A DNA stretch of 64,000 nt, from positions 47,060,352 to 47,124,351 of the forward strand of contig JAAONU010000011.1 in the NCBI GenBank assembly GCA_012932295.1, read 5' to 3'. A program made the position numbers and the translations under genes. Positions within the stretch are counted from its first letter, which is position 1. Every line of letters starts with the position of its first letter. This document shows positions 26,301 through 39,900 of this stretch, in pieces. This stretch comes from Cyclina sinensis. Taxonomy: Eukaryota; Mollusca; Bivalvia; Venerida; Veneridae. Under the pieces are notes generated by a model. The model did no database searches and was not told the origin of the DNA. It saw only the letters and a list, made by a program, of their open reading frames with translations.

Positions 26301-29300
26301 GTATCTCCACTATTCAGAACTACATGACTATCCTTGCATTCTCTACAGTTCAGAACGATAAAATTACCCTTGTATCTCCACTGTTCAGTACTACATGACT
26401 ATCCTTGCATTCTCTACAGTTCAGAACGATAAAATTACCCTTGTTACTCCACTGTTCAGTACTACATGACTATCCTTGCATTTTCTACAGTTCAGAACGA
26501 TAAAATTACCCTTGTATCTCCACTGTTCAGTACTACATGACTATCCTTGCATTCTCTACAGTTCAAAACTATATAAATACCCTTGTATCTCCACTGTTCA
26601 GAACTTCATGACTACCCTTGTATTCTCTACAGTTCAAAACAATATAATTACCCTTGTATCTCCATGCACTGTTCACTACTACATGACTACTCTTGCATTC
26701 TCTTCAGTTCAAAACAATATAATTACCTTTGTATCTTCACTGTTCAGAAATAAAAGACTACACTTGCATTCTCTACCATTCAAAACAATATACAGTCCAT
26801 TCGCAATGCTACGAATATGCATTGGACCCTGTAGAATTTTTCGAAGTATCACATTTTTCGTAGAATTGCATTTTTATACTTACCCGTTGTTGATACTATC
26901 GTTAACCATCAATGTCGTTATATATTGTTTTCATGATATGGCGGAGTCAATTAAGACTTAAATAATAAAGAAGAATGGAACATTTTAATGTCATTTTTAT
27001 TGCATATTTACATGTTATCAATCAATACAACATAAATGCATATATAAAACAATATACAAATGTACATTGACATAATGTCGTAGGAAGGTAGCAATATACA
27101 TGCACTAATGTTACACATTGAATGAGTACATCATTGGTCTTTAGTTTACACTGTTTTAAGTCTATAGTAGTTTTGTATCACACATTTAACACAATTGTGA
27201 ATGAGTAAAGAACCATTGTTTACAAATTGTTTTGTCTATAGTCGTCAGGAAGAAGAACGACACTCCTCAGATAAAGACTCAATGATAGCGTTTTTGGTAA
27301 ACTGTAGAATGGATGTTTGCAGCATATTGTCCCACTGTTGCTTGGGCGATAATTGCTAAATAATAGTAAACAAAAGGCGATCTGCGTGAGCAATAGATAT
27401 CATGCAAAGAGGTGTGAAAACACCTGTTTGACAGCAATTCGCTATATTGCATCTTAATTTATTTCACTGTTAATTACATTATGGGACAGTTAAAATTGTT
27501 CGCTCAATCGCATTTTTTGTTAAATCGCATTTCGTTAAATTGCATTTTTTCTTAATTGAATAAAGAACAAAAAATGACAGACCAATCACTTTTTTTGTAT
27601 TAGACCGTTACTTCGTTTAATCACGATTCGTAGCAGCGCGATAATCGTGATTGGACTGTAATTACCCTTGTATCTCCACTGTTCAGAACTAAAGTCTACA
27701 CTTGCATTCTGTACAGTTCAAAACCATATGTCGACCCTTGCATTCTTAAACAGTTAGTAAATACATATTATCTAATTGAAAGTCACGTAACTAGCTATGC
27801 ATACTCTGCTGTTCAAACTACACAAGGACCCTTGCATTCCCCACAACTATAAAATAGATACCTAATTTAAAGCTTCATAACTACATTGCGTTCTGTACAA
27901 TACATAAGGTTCATTGCATTTTCAACAATTGAAAATCAATAGTAGGATACTATGTCATTGCACACCTGTTTAATGCTCCCTCGTGGATCAAGAATCCCTC
28001 CCTTGAAAGGTTAAATGATCCTTTCCAATAAGAAATGTGTAGATTTACAAAAAATCATGTTGTGCACCGAAGATTAGCTGGTGTGCTTTGTATTTACGTA
28101 AATAATTTTTATAATGTAAAATTCTAGTTTAGGCCTGAAGACTGATGAAAGTTTTTTTCTGAATGCATGCTGAAAACTTTCACCCGTTTTCATGCCTAAA
28201 CTAAAATTTTACAGTATAAAAAATTCTTTACGTAAATACAAACTACACCAGCCTGTTTTCGGTGCACAACATGATTTTTTGCAACTCTACAGATTTCTTA
28301 TTGAAAAAGACCACTTTACCTTTCAAGCGACTGATTTTTGACAAAAAAATGGTCTGGGAGAGAGCATAAAACAGGTGTGCGATGACGTAGTATCATACCG
28401 TTGAAAATTACATATCTTATTTTGAACTACTTACTTGTCCTTGCATTTGCTGATATTAACTCTACATACCTAATTTACAGTTACATAACTATCCTGACAT
28501 TCTCTTCAATATTGTTCATTGCATTTTCAACAGTTTTTACCTTTATTTGTTAACTACATACCTGTCCTTGCATTTGCTGATATTTAAACTGCATATTTGC
28601 ATGCCCTTGATTTCTTCATGATTGCATATATCCCTTTGCATTCTCTACAATTCAAAGGTACATCACGACCTAAGCATTCTTCCATTCTGATTAATATCAT
28701 ATTAACTTGTACCTGTACTGCCTATCCTTGCAGAGCATCTAAAAATGATGATAGGTTTAAGTCTATTGTTTGATAAGATTGCATTGCTTTTATACTAACA
28801 ATCTTTGTTTGTTTTAATTGGGTTAAATGCCAGTTTCAGCCTCTTTCAAAGCTATTGACTTGAAACTTCTCTGGTGGATAGATCTCATTGAGACAGAGTG
28901 CAGTGCACAAGAATCATCACTCTGCACTTCATGATTTTGGAGTTATTCCCCTTTCTTTAATTTTGTTGTCCAGAGCATAACTCCAACACTATTAAAGCTA
29001 TTGACTTGAAACTTCCTAGGTGGATAGATCTCATTGAGACGGAGTGCAAGAACCATCACTCTGCACTTAATGATTTTGGATTTATTTTCCTTTGTTTAAT
29101 TTTCTTGTCCGAATTATAACTCCTGCACTATCAAAGCAATGACTTGAAACTTCCTAGATGGATAGGTATCATTCAGACGGAGTGCAGTGCACAAGAACCA
29201 TCACTCTGCATTTCATGATTTTGGATTTATTCCCTTTGTTCAATTTTCATACTTGATGTTTGTCTGGACCATACTCCTACATTATCAATGCTATTCACTT

Positions 29301-32300
29301 GAAACTTCATAGGTGGATAGATGTTATTGAAACAAATTGCTCAGTTGATGGGCATATTTTGCTTCGGATGATAACTCTTGAACTCTTGACAGATTTAAAC
29401 AATTTTTGGTACACAGGTGTAACATCACAGGATACAGGTCAAGTTTGATATTGGGGCTGGTGGGGCCAAGGTCAAGGTCACTGTTACTAAAAATAAAAAA
29501 TAAATGGTTTCTGCTCAATAACTTTTGTTAGGAATGAGAATAGAGAAATGATGAATATTTCCATGTTTCTTATGTGACTTTATGCCATTGATTCTAAGCT
29601 TTCCAGTTCCAGTATCAAGCACCCATGTGGGGTATTAATCACCTTTAGTGATAGTTCTAGTTTTTGTACTATAGTATTGTAAGAATGGTCCAGCAGCCCC
29701 TCTTTTTAAACAGAAGAGTGTGTCTTTGGATTATGGTTTTGTCATTTAAATGATTTTTGTCTTACTGAGCAAAATGGAAAGCATCTCTTGTTGGAAAAAA
29801 CAACAACAACAGCAACAACAACAAAACTGTAAATCATAGCACAGTCAGTGAGTCAAACTGGCCATTCTAGGGGTTTTACTTCAGTAAACCTGCAGACCTT
29901 GTATGTGATACAAATAGAATGGAAATCTCTCTTTCTCTTTTCCACATTTTAGCATTTTAGACTAATGAAACTAGCTCAGATATGCCACTAATGTGAAATA
30001 TCAGTTTGTCTTAGTCTATTTTAGACAGTATGGAAGGCATTTATTTCATCTTAAATAATATTCTGTCTTATTTACTGAGCTTTTCATTGCTAAAACTGTC
30101 TCCAAGAATACTGTATAAGGCACACTGATATACAGTTATCCATGTCTAATGTCTTCTCTGAAAAGGAAGAAGAGAGCACTATATAAATCTTCTCAACACT
30201 GTGGAAGCTGAAAGTATTATTTTTTTGTATGAAATAAGGTTATCTCATGCTAATGAACTCTTTTATCTTTATAATCAATGATATTGACTTCAAAGATTAA
30301 GTTTCTCTGTTTATATATTAAGGAAAGTCAGCTTATTTTCTGTAAGCATTAATTCTGCCATTTTGCTGATTACATTTTAACAGAAAGGTTTTCTTCTGTA
30401 CTGCCTACTAAAAATGACTGCATATACTGAGCTGTGTACATACCTGGGAGAGTCCCCCTTTCTTCATTGTCAAGCACCATTTTGAATATATGCCTTCATT
30501 TTGCAGGAAGTGTGCATTTTTTTTAAAGAAATATTTTCTTGACATATTTTGTACCTGTATATCATCTAACCTTATAAAAAAGGTTAGCTCAAATTAATAT
30601 TCAGCAGGTCTGTATGAAACTTTGACCATTGGATCGCCATAGTGATACTTTAGTAGGCCACAGATGTGAGTGGGCCTTCAAGTCTTTTTTTTTAAAGAAA
30701 TATTTCTTCTTTCCTTTCAATCTTTTTAAGTTTAGAAACAATTACTAGCTTGGTAAAATCTCAAAGATTTAGGTCAGAATTAAAAAAATGAAACTTTTTA
30801 GTAGGTAATAGGTACATTTTTTACTGTGTATCAGTATATAGAATTTTAGCTGCAGAATTCAGGTAAGTAATTAAGGGTCTTTATAGATCTTTAAATGTTT
30901 TTGAACACTGCAGCTGTAATTTTGGAAATTTTATTATGAGTTTCCTGTTTTTTAATTAATAAACATTTCTTGTTAAAATTCAGTTTACTGATTAAACACT
31001 TTCTGTTTTTTCAGCTATGCTACTTATAGACCTTTCTTTGTGGGTATTGAAGTAAAATAAAAAAACAAAAATTTAAAAAACCAGTCTTTTAAAACATTTT
31101 TCATACTTAAATGCCACTGTCTGTTCTAGCTATATCAGGGTTTGAAATAGAATTTATCTCTAGGTTTTTTGTTGCTATAGACAGCCAAACAAAAATTGAG
31201 CTACATTAGGAAACACAAGCCTGAAATATAAGATAGATGCAGGCTTTATTTTTGCAAATCTAAACAAAGAAAGACGTGTCTAGCACATACCAGATTTACC
31301 AAGAACATCTCACAGTTTCATTTCTCTCACTTTCTTCTAAATCTGGCAAATGTTACCTTGGATCCAAATTAAGAGGATTTTCACATTTTTTCCCCCTCTA
31401 GATTTACCCTTCAAAATTTAATTAGCATTTAGGAGAGGGTTGGTGCAAATTTGGTTTAATTTCATTAATTTATAAGTTGTTCACTTGGATCTAACATATA
31501 GCACAATTATCCCCTGTCTCTGATAATGTGAGATGCCAACATTTTCTCCATTTTAGTTGGCCAGTAATCGTATAGTACTATGTGTCTTTTACTATGGAAC
31601 AAAGATTAGGAGAAATTATAATAAAGAAGAGTTTGAAGATAATATTATATTCTTTTGTCTTGAAAAATTGGCATCTTGAAAAATAAAACATATTGCAGTA
31701 TGGCCATATGACAATTATAAAGTAAAGTTAGATTGTTAGGAAGTAAGCAAAACTCTTTGATAACAATAACCACACAGTTTGTTTCTCTTCATAAGATTTT
31801 AACATCGGTGTCATTTAAAAATATTGTAACTAAAGAACAATGCCAATTTGAAATATGTATCAAATGAAAATTCCTATTATATAATTGAGCATTGCAATTA
31901 TGAAATGTCTGTGTTCCAGAGCAACTTGATCGCATTGAGGAAGGTATGGACCAGATTAACACAGACATGAAGGATGCTGAGAAAAATCTTGAAGGCATGG
32001 AGAAATGTTGTGGTTTGTGTGTATTACCATGGAAAAGGTAGGTTACCCAAATATGTCAAGCTGCCCTGTCAAAGGGTTGAACGAAATTTGTGTCAGGGGC
32101 CAACATGTCCTTGATATAAATTGTCTTGATGAAGTTTTTCTTGTCATTTTCTGTTTTAAATGGAGGTGTTCCTGGCTTTAAAATAATCCAGAAGGAAAAT
32201 TTTCATTGAAAAGGTCCCTTTATCATGAATTGATATATAGCCTCTCAGCTTGACCTGTGAAGTTTTTCAGAACTGGGAGCTTTCTTTACATAGTAAATTT

Positions 32301-35300
32301 TACATTCATTTTGCTTATGACCGATTAATTTGAAAAAAAAAGAGATAATATATTTCATCTTGTCTGTTTGCTATAAGATCCAATGAATTATTCATAGAAA
32401 CAATAGTTTCATCTGCTTAATCAAATAGTAGTACTCATTCAAAGCAAATACAGATTTGAATTCTCTGTTGACTTAAGCTGAAAGGAAAACTACGGTATAA
32501 AAGAAATTGCCATCAGATTAAACCTTTATTTTGTCCATGAGCAACTAGGGGAATCCAAGTTCTTTTCGGATATTGAAAACAGACTTAAAGCAGGGTATGT
32601 AGTATCAACCTGTGTGATATCAATGTAGCCTTGACTACAATAGAATTCCGTTACAGAGCCAAAAAGTTTGATGATAAAGGTACGTGGAAGGCAAATGATG
32701 ACGGAACTGTGAACACCGATGGTCCACGTGTAATGGTTGGTGAGGAAGCAATTATGTCGGGGCAATTTATCACAAAGTATGTCGTGTCAGACAGGAAACG
32801 CATGTGTTACATATTTTTATTCACAGTTATTGTATCTTTATTATTTCTTTGTTTTCGTTAGTTATTTTGCTTTTTATGTTTAGAGCATGGTTTTTCAGAT
32901 CTAAGAATTTTGAGAAGAGCAGTGACTACAACAAAACTTGGAAATCGTCTGAGGATGGTACGGTTAACACAAATGGCCCGCGAGTGATTGTAGATCAAGG
33001 GAATGGAGTTGGTCCCACAGGGGGCTTCATTACAAAGTATGTTTATCAGGCAACATCTGATTCCATTTTAAATCATCCCTTTACATTTTCTGTCTTGAAT
33101 TGTATGGGTCATTCATGGCAAATTATTTCATAAATTGTTTAGGTAATAATAAATTTAGCTTAGGTGCAAAACTTTAGTAATCAGAATATCTCCATTGTGG
33201 GTTACACGTCTAGATGCCATAATGGTCCGGGAATGGACAGGATATTGTCTATGAGATTGTATAATGCTCAGTAGAAAAATTGGACAATATTATGAAATCA
33301 TACTGTCTAGGAGAAGTAATTCTGAATATAATTGTCTCGGTAATTCATCACACTTAACTAGGATCCTGAAGAAAGAAATAAGAAAGGAGCTTGACACTTT
33401 TTGCATAAGCCTTGATGTTTTGCCAATAAATCAGACATTACAAATGCCATGTTTATGTGTCTGAATGTGGCAGTTTCATGACATTCCTGATTGTCGTAGA
33501 CTGTTCAGTCAGTATGAAAGAAAGATATATACAGCCAGACTGAATTTTACGACCTGCATAATTATAAGTTGGATGACTTAGCTACACAAGAATAAAAAAT
33601 GTGCCTTCCACTAGAAAATTGCTTGCCATAGAAAACATTTTTGGATACACCATTTATTTAGAAATATTTGTATTTTCACTTCAGATATAATGCCCTGACA
33701 TGAATTTCTGACTTCTTATTAGGCTGTTTGTTGCTTCTAAAGAAAGTAATCCAGAATATTTATCCCCACTGAAGCCAGCATTACTTATATGTGTTTTTGT
33801 TCTCGCATTTTCTATCATTAATTGTGAGTGCAAAGGAGCCAAAAGACTAGACAGTAGTGACTAAATGGGCAGTTAGCATGTGGCAGCTCATACAGGATTA
33901 GGCAAAAGTGCACTTGTTGTTAACTTACCAATATTATACGTGTTACTGGTCATTATCCAAATGCCCTTGACAATTTTTTCAAGTACTAGAACAAAAACCA
34001 CACCCAAAAAGTAGATTTTTTTTTTAATTATGATAATTGTTCAGATATGAGCCTTGAAACAAGAGTAATGGGACTGCCTTGCAGTTAGTTCACTGTGATG
34101 AGTTGTGGAATTAGAAAATATGATTAGAAAACTTTTACGCAAAACCATGTTATAAAGTCTTAGCAGTTTGACTTCACACTGACTTGTAAGATGAAATTGA
34201 TTCCATAGACCAGATTGTTAAAAAAATCTGTAATTTGAACATTAAGTGGCCATATACAATATCTGGAGGATCTTTGTAACAGACTGACATGGTAAAATTA
34301 TACCTACAGGGCAATATTGGTAGATATCTAACATTTTGATCATAAAATGTAAAGAAAGTTGGAATCTGTTTTAAAACATGTATTGATCATTCTTTTGTCA
34401 TAAAATAGTTCTGCTCGACACAAAGGAATGTAGTGAGTGATTTAAGGGCCAGTTTGGTCCCTTGTTTTGTTTTTATTACAGTTTCATTTTTTTAAATGTC
34501 ATTTTCACATTTGTTGTACGTTTTTGTGATTTTTAGCACATTTCTTTTCATAAAAGTAGTATGAATGAATCTGGAAGTTTTTTCCACATATTTGTTGTGT
34601 TTGAAATTGTCTATGTAAGAATCATTACAATTCACAAAATGATATTTTATTTCATGAGAGCTACACTTGCATATAACATTATTTGATAAGGTAATATCTC
34701 AAATACTTTAATGAGTTCTTGTAGACCATTGACCTGAATGGCAAAGTGAAAACATGTTTTTTCTTTAAATAAGTTATAAAGAATGCTACTTTATGTCTTA
34801 TTAAAGGATTAAAATAGCTCATCTTTTATCAAAAATATCTTCTGTGACTATTCTGTGCAGTTTTAGTCCCCAGCCAATGTTTACACCGGAGTGAACTATA
34901 ACTTGCCTTCCGTCTGTCTGGCCAGAAATCTGGATGCTGTAATAATAAGAAAAACAATGTAAGTTAAGTTGATGAAACTCTGTGTGTGAATAGATGGCAA
35001 TATGGAGATTATGCACATCTTTTTTTTTCTCTCAGATCAAAATTGTGCTTGCTATGGTAATAGAAAAAAGTCGAAATATGGCTTTAATAGATGAATCCTT
35101 TGATAAATTAAAAAGTATACAAGCTAGTTTAATGAAAATTAGGGTTTGAATAGATGTTAATATGGCGATATGCACCTCACTTTGTTTTTCTTCCTTTGGT
35201 CAAAAGTCTGGTTGCTATGGTTTTTCATGTATTGACACTAATCTTGTCCTCAGAAGTCGATCAAATGTCAGGTCACATAAAAACTCATAACCAACTATGT

Positions 35301-36936
35301 GAGCATTACTTAATGGGAGTACTGGAAATATAGCTTTAAACATGTATCCCACAAAAACTAAAAAATATATGATACTAAGTTCAAGAATGCAATTCTCAAA
35401 TTTAGGTATTTTATATTCAAGGCAGAACCCGTGGGGAATTGTGTGTTGCACCAGTGACTTGTTGTTTCATGATATGCATAGAGATGCCCCATTGCACATG
35501 AACAAATACATATTTATCAAAGTTGCTGTTGTTCTGTTATAAAAATCACCCATGTGTCATGACTAGCATTAAATGTACATAGTATTAATTTCAGATGCTC
35601 AGTTAATTGCTGGAGGTTGCAAATTGTGGTAATCAGAACACAGAACTGCAGTTGTCTCTGTGTAAGCTGATTTGAACAAAATATCAGTTTGGATCTTTTT
35701 AAATCAAATTATTCCAAAGAAAAACTATAAAATCAGTTTTTAACTTAACTTGGTGTCCCCCCCTCTTTTCGAAGAAAAAGGGGGATATAGAAATGGGCTC
35801 ATTCCATCTGTCCAGCCATCCATCTGTCCATCTGTCACACTTCGTGTCCGGTCCATAACTCAGCCATTCATCAAGCGATTTTGAAATAACTTGGCACAGA
35901 TGTTCACCATGTCATGCACAACACCCAGACCACTACCTCCAAGGTCAAGGTAACACTTTGAGGTCAAAGCTTAACATGGTTTGTTATAGGGTCTGTATTG
36001 TGTCTGGTTCACAACTTTTCCATTCATCAAACGATTTTGAAATAAGTTTACACAAATGTTCACCATAATAAGATGACCTGTCATGTGCAACACCCTTGTT
36101 TATTGAATGTGCAGATCTAGCATTCATCAAGATTTTGCACTGAAAGTCCAGATCCATACCTCAAACTTTTGCAATAGTACAAATGTGTGCTTCATGTAAA
36201 ACTTCACTTAGGCGGGGGACGTTGGTAACTCTCTTACAATTCTTGTTACTTTTAAAGCTGGGAGCAGAAATTGTTCTTTTTGAAAAATAGTTAACTTTTG
36301 GCGAAATATTTCTCACCTATCAAATTGTTTCTTTCAGAATTGCTAGTAAATCTAGGTTTATGAGAATGTGAGATAGCTATAGGCTGTGTAAGGTGTGAGA
36401 CGGTGTACTTTTATTGTGAATGCCGATAGAGTTGAATTGGTTTTAATTCATTTTCTTTACATCTTATGGAAATGGATGCCATTTTTCAGTGTTTTAGAGT
36501 TTCATTTTAGCATAATTTTGCAATATTCTGACCTTACACAATTGAATATTATTAATATTTAAATGTTTGGTCATGGATATTTTTGTTCTTGAGTATGCAA
36601 ATAAAAAAGTATGTTAAGAACTTCATTGTCAGCTTTGAGAGTCTGGGCCAGGCTTAAGTTTTTGCTCTCATGTAAGTAGATCAGATGGTTTGGGTCTGTA
36701 GAATTGTATTTATTAACTTGTAAGCCATCATTGACAAGGTCACAGGAGCTAGGGTTGAAAGATGCTAAAACTTATTATAGAACATTTTTATCTTCAGTAT
36801 GAATTATAGACTGCATTATATGTGTTGAAGTGTTTGCCTTACATCTCTAGCCAATCAAAAAGCAAAGATGTTTAAATTTCTTCTAATTTTATCATTGAAG
36901 AATTGCAATTTCTCCACTTATTCAAGAAGAGCGCTA

Positions 36937-36968
<32 letters not shown>

Positions 36969-39900
36969 AGTGCACCTGTAGGAACACATCTGCGCAGGTG
37001 TGTCGGCGCATAAGTGGGAGTGGTATGTTCCAAGTAAGGAAGCCAATGAAAAAAGTGGAAGATCAAAATGGGAGAGTCAAACACTAAGTGAGATAGAGGC
37101 TAAGAAGTGAAATCTTCAGCATTTAGAAACATTGGTCAGTTACTGCACTCCCACCCTTCAGTTTCTTAATGCAGTAGATTTCACTTTATAGCCTATATCC
37201 CAAACAAAAATCCATATCTTAACAATAGTGAGACTGCAATATTTGGCAAAGTTTCCATATATTGTCTGTCTGTAGGGTATAATTTTAGAGAGAAAATAGT
37301 TCCTTTATCATGTTGTAAAGCAGGTTAACACCTAAGCATCACTTTCATTTTGTCTGCATTTCTCTGTGTCTGTTAATAATTTCATGCCTGTATTATCTTT
37401 TTGCTGTAATGTATTTACTGTAAACATGAGACCCTCAGAAGTGCAAAACCAGAACACATACTGTTTCCTTAAATCAATGGTCTTTTTTAACTACCAGAAT
37501 ACTAAAAGCCATTGCTAATGCTAAGCGAAGACTGACCTTTCTTTAAGGACTACTGCTTACATCTCAAGAACTTTATAACTAAATACAGTTGAAGAAAATA
37601 AAATTTATGAGAATCCAAAGTCATATTTTTTACAGAGCAGATGTTACTTTGTCTTTAGCTGAGCTACCCCGGTGTGAAATATGCTGATTCTAACACCAGT
37701 AAAACAGTTGGTTTTGCAATGATTTCTTTTGTATGTAAAATCAGTCGGATTTATATTTTTTTGAAGGTATTGTGGGAAATGTCTAAGAAGCAGTTAATGC
37801 AGAAAAAGATACTAAATATAGGATTTTCTTGTTTTTAGCTCACCTAAGCACTTTGTGCTCAAGGTGAGTTTTGTGATCGCTCTCTGTCCTTTTTGCGCCC
37901 TGCGTCATCAGCTTTTTACTTTACACAACATCTTATCCTTAACTACTAGGTGAAAGATGATAAATCTTATGAGGAATGTTCCTTGTACAAAGCTTTACCA
38001 AAGTTGTTAAAAGAATTCAATTCCATGAAGAACTCTGGTTGCTATGGCAACAAGAATGAAAAACTTTAAAAATCTTCTTGTCTAAAACTGCTAAGCTCAG
38101 AGGTCTGAAATTTGGCATTTGGCATTGTCTAGTGGACCTCTAACAAATTGCTCAAATAATGTTCCTGGGGTCACTATTGGTCCTGGGGTCACTATTGGCC
38201 CCACCCAAGGGGTCCAAAGTTTTACATGGCAATATAGAATAAAATCTTTAAAAATCTTCTTATCTGAAACCACAAGGCCTAGAGTTTTAAGATTTGGCAT
38301 GAAGCATTGCTATAAAGTTTGCTCAAATATTGTCACTGGGGTCACTATTTGCCCCGCCCGAGGAGTCACAAATTTTACATACCAGTATAGAATAAAATCT
38401 TTAAAAATCTAAAAAACCACACGACCTAGAGTTTTATAATTTGGCATGAAGCATTGTCCAGTGGACCTCCACCAAGTTTGTTCGTATAATGTCCCTGGGG
38501 TCAATATTCACCCCGCCCGAGGAGTCACAAGTTTTACATAGCAATATAGAATAAAATTTTGAAAAATCTTCTTGTCTGAAACCACAAGGCCTAGCGTTTT
38601 AAAATTTGACATGTTATCAAGCTTTTTCAAATTATTATCTCACCTGAGCATGCTCATGTGAGCTTTTAGAGTCCTTGATTGTCCGGCGTCCGTCCGTCCT
38701 CCACAATTCATTCAAACGACATCTCCTCTGAAACCACTGGGCAAAATTTAATGAAACTTGCCTAGAATGTTCCTTGCATGAAGCTCTACCAAATTTGTTC
38801 AAATGGTTCCGGTCCATTGCATTTCTGGGTCACAGGAGCTAAAAACAGATTTTAAAAGTTGGATCTTTAAAAATCTTCTTGTCAGAAACCACAAGGCCTG
38901 GAGCTTTGATATTTGGTATAAAGCATCATCTAGTGGACCTCTACCAAGTTTGTTCAAATTATGATCCTGGGGTCAAAAATGGCCCCGCCCCAGGGGTAAC
39001 TTGTTTTACATAGAGTTATATAGGAAAAACTTTAAAAATCTTCTTGTCAGAAACCGTAAGGCGTAATGCTAAGATATTTGGTGTGCAGCATTGTCTAGTG
39101 GACCTCTACCAAGTTTGTTCAAATCATGGCCTCTGGGTCAAAAATGGCCCCGCCCCAGGGGTAACTTGTTTTACATAGAGTTATATAGGAAAAACTTCAA
39201 AAATCTTCTTGTCAGAAACCGTAAGGCATAGAGCTTAGATATTTGGTATGTAGCATTGTCTAGTGGACCTCTACCAATTTTGTTCAAATTATACCTCTGG
39301 GGTCAAATTTGGCCCCACCCTGGGGTCATTGGTTTTACATAGGTTTATATAGGAAAAACTTCGAAAATCTTCTTGTCTGAAACCACAAGGCCCTGAGCCT
39401 TAAGATTTGGTATGTAGCATTGTCTAGTGGACCTCTACCAAGTTTGTTCAAATTATACCCCCGGGGTCAAATTTGGCTCCACCCTGGGGTCATTGGTTTT
39501 ACATAGGCTTATATAGTGATAACTTTGAAAATCTTCTTGTAGAAGGAGAAGTAACATTTTCAGTCCAAATAATCTGGAAATTTGTCAGACAGGTTGTTTC
39601 TATGATTTCTAGCTCAAGTTCGAATATGGGTCGTCTTAGTTCAAAAATTAGGTGACAGAGCCCAAAAATAGAAAAACCTCGTTAACACTCTAGAGGTTAC
39701 ATTTTTAGTCAAAATATCCCAGAAATTTTTCAGAAAGGTTGTTTGATGATTTTTAGCTCAAGTTTAAAATTGGGTCATCTGGGGTCAAAAACTAGGTCAC
39801 AGAGCCCAAATATGGAAAAACCTTGTAAACATTCTAGAGGTAACATTTTCAGTCCAAATAACCTGGAATCTGTCAGAAAGGTTGTTTCAATGATTTGTAG

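Noticed and set aside
26476..26961. 161-codon open frame
   Set aside because: It runs through the 71-bp minisatellite into the TA element; the peptide simply repeats with the DNA unit.
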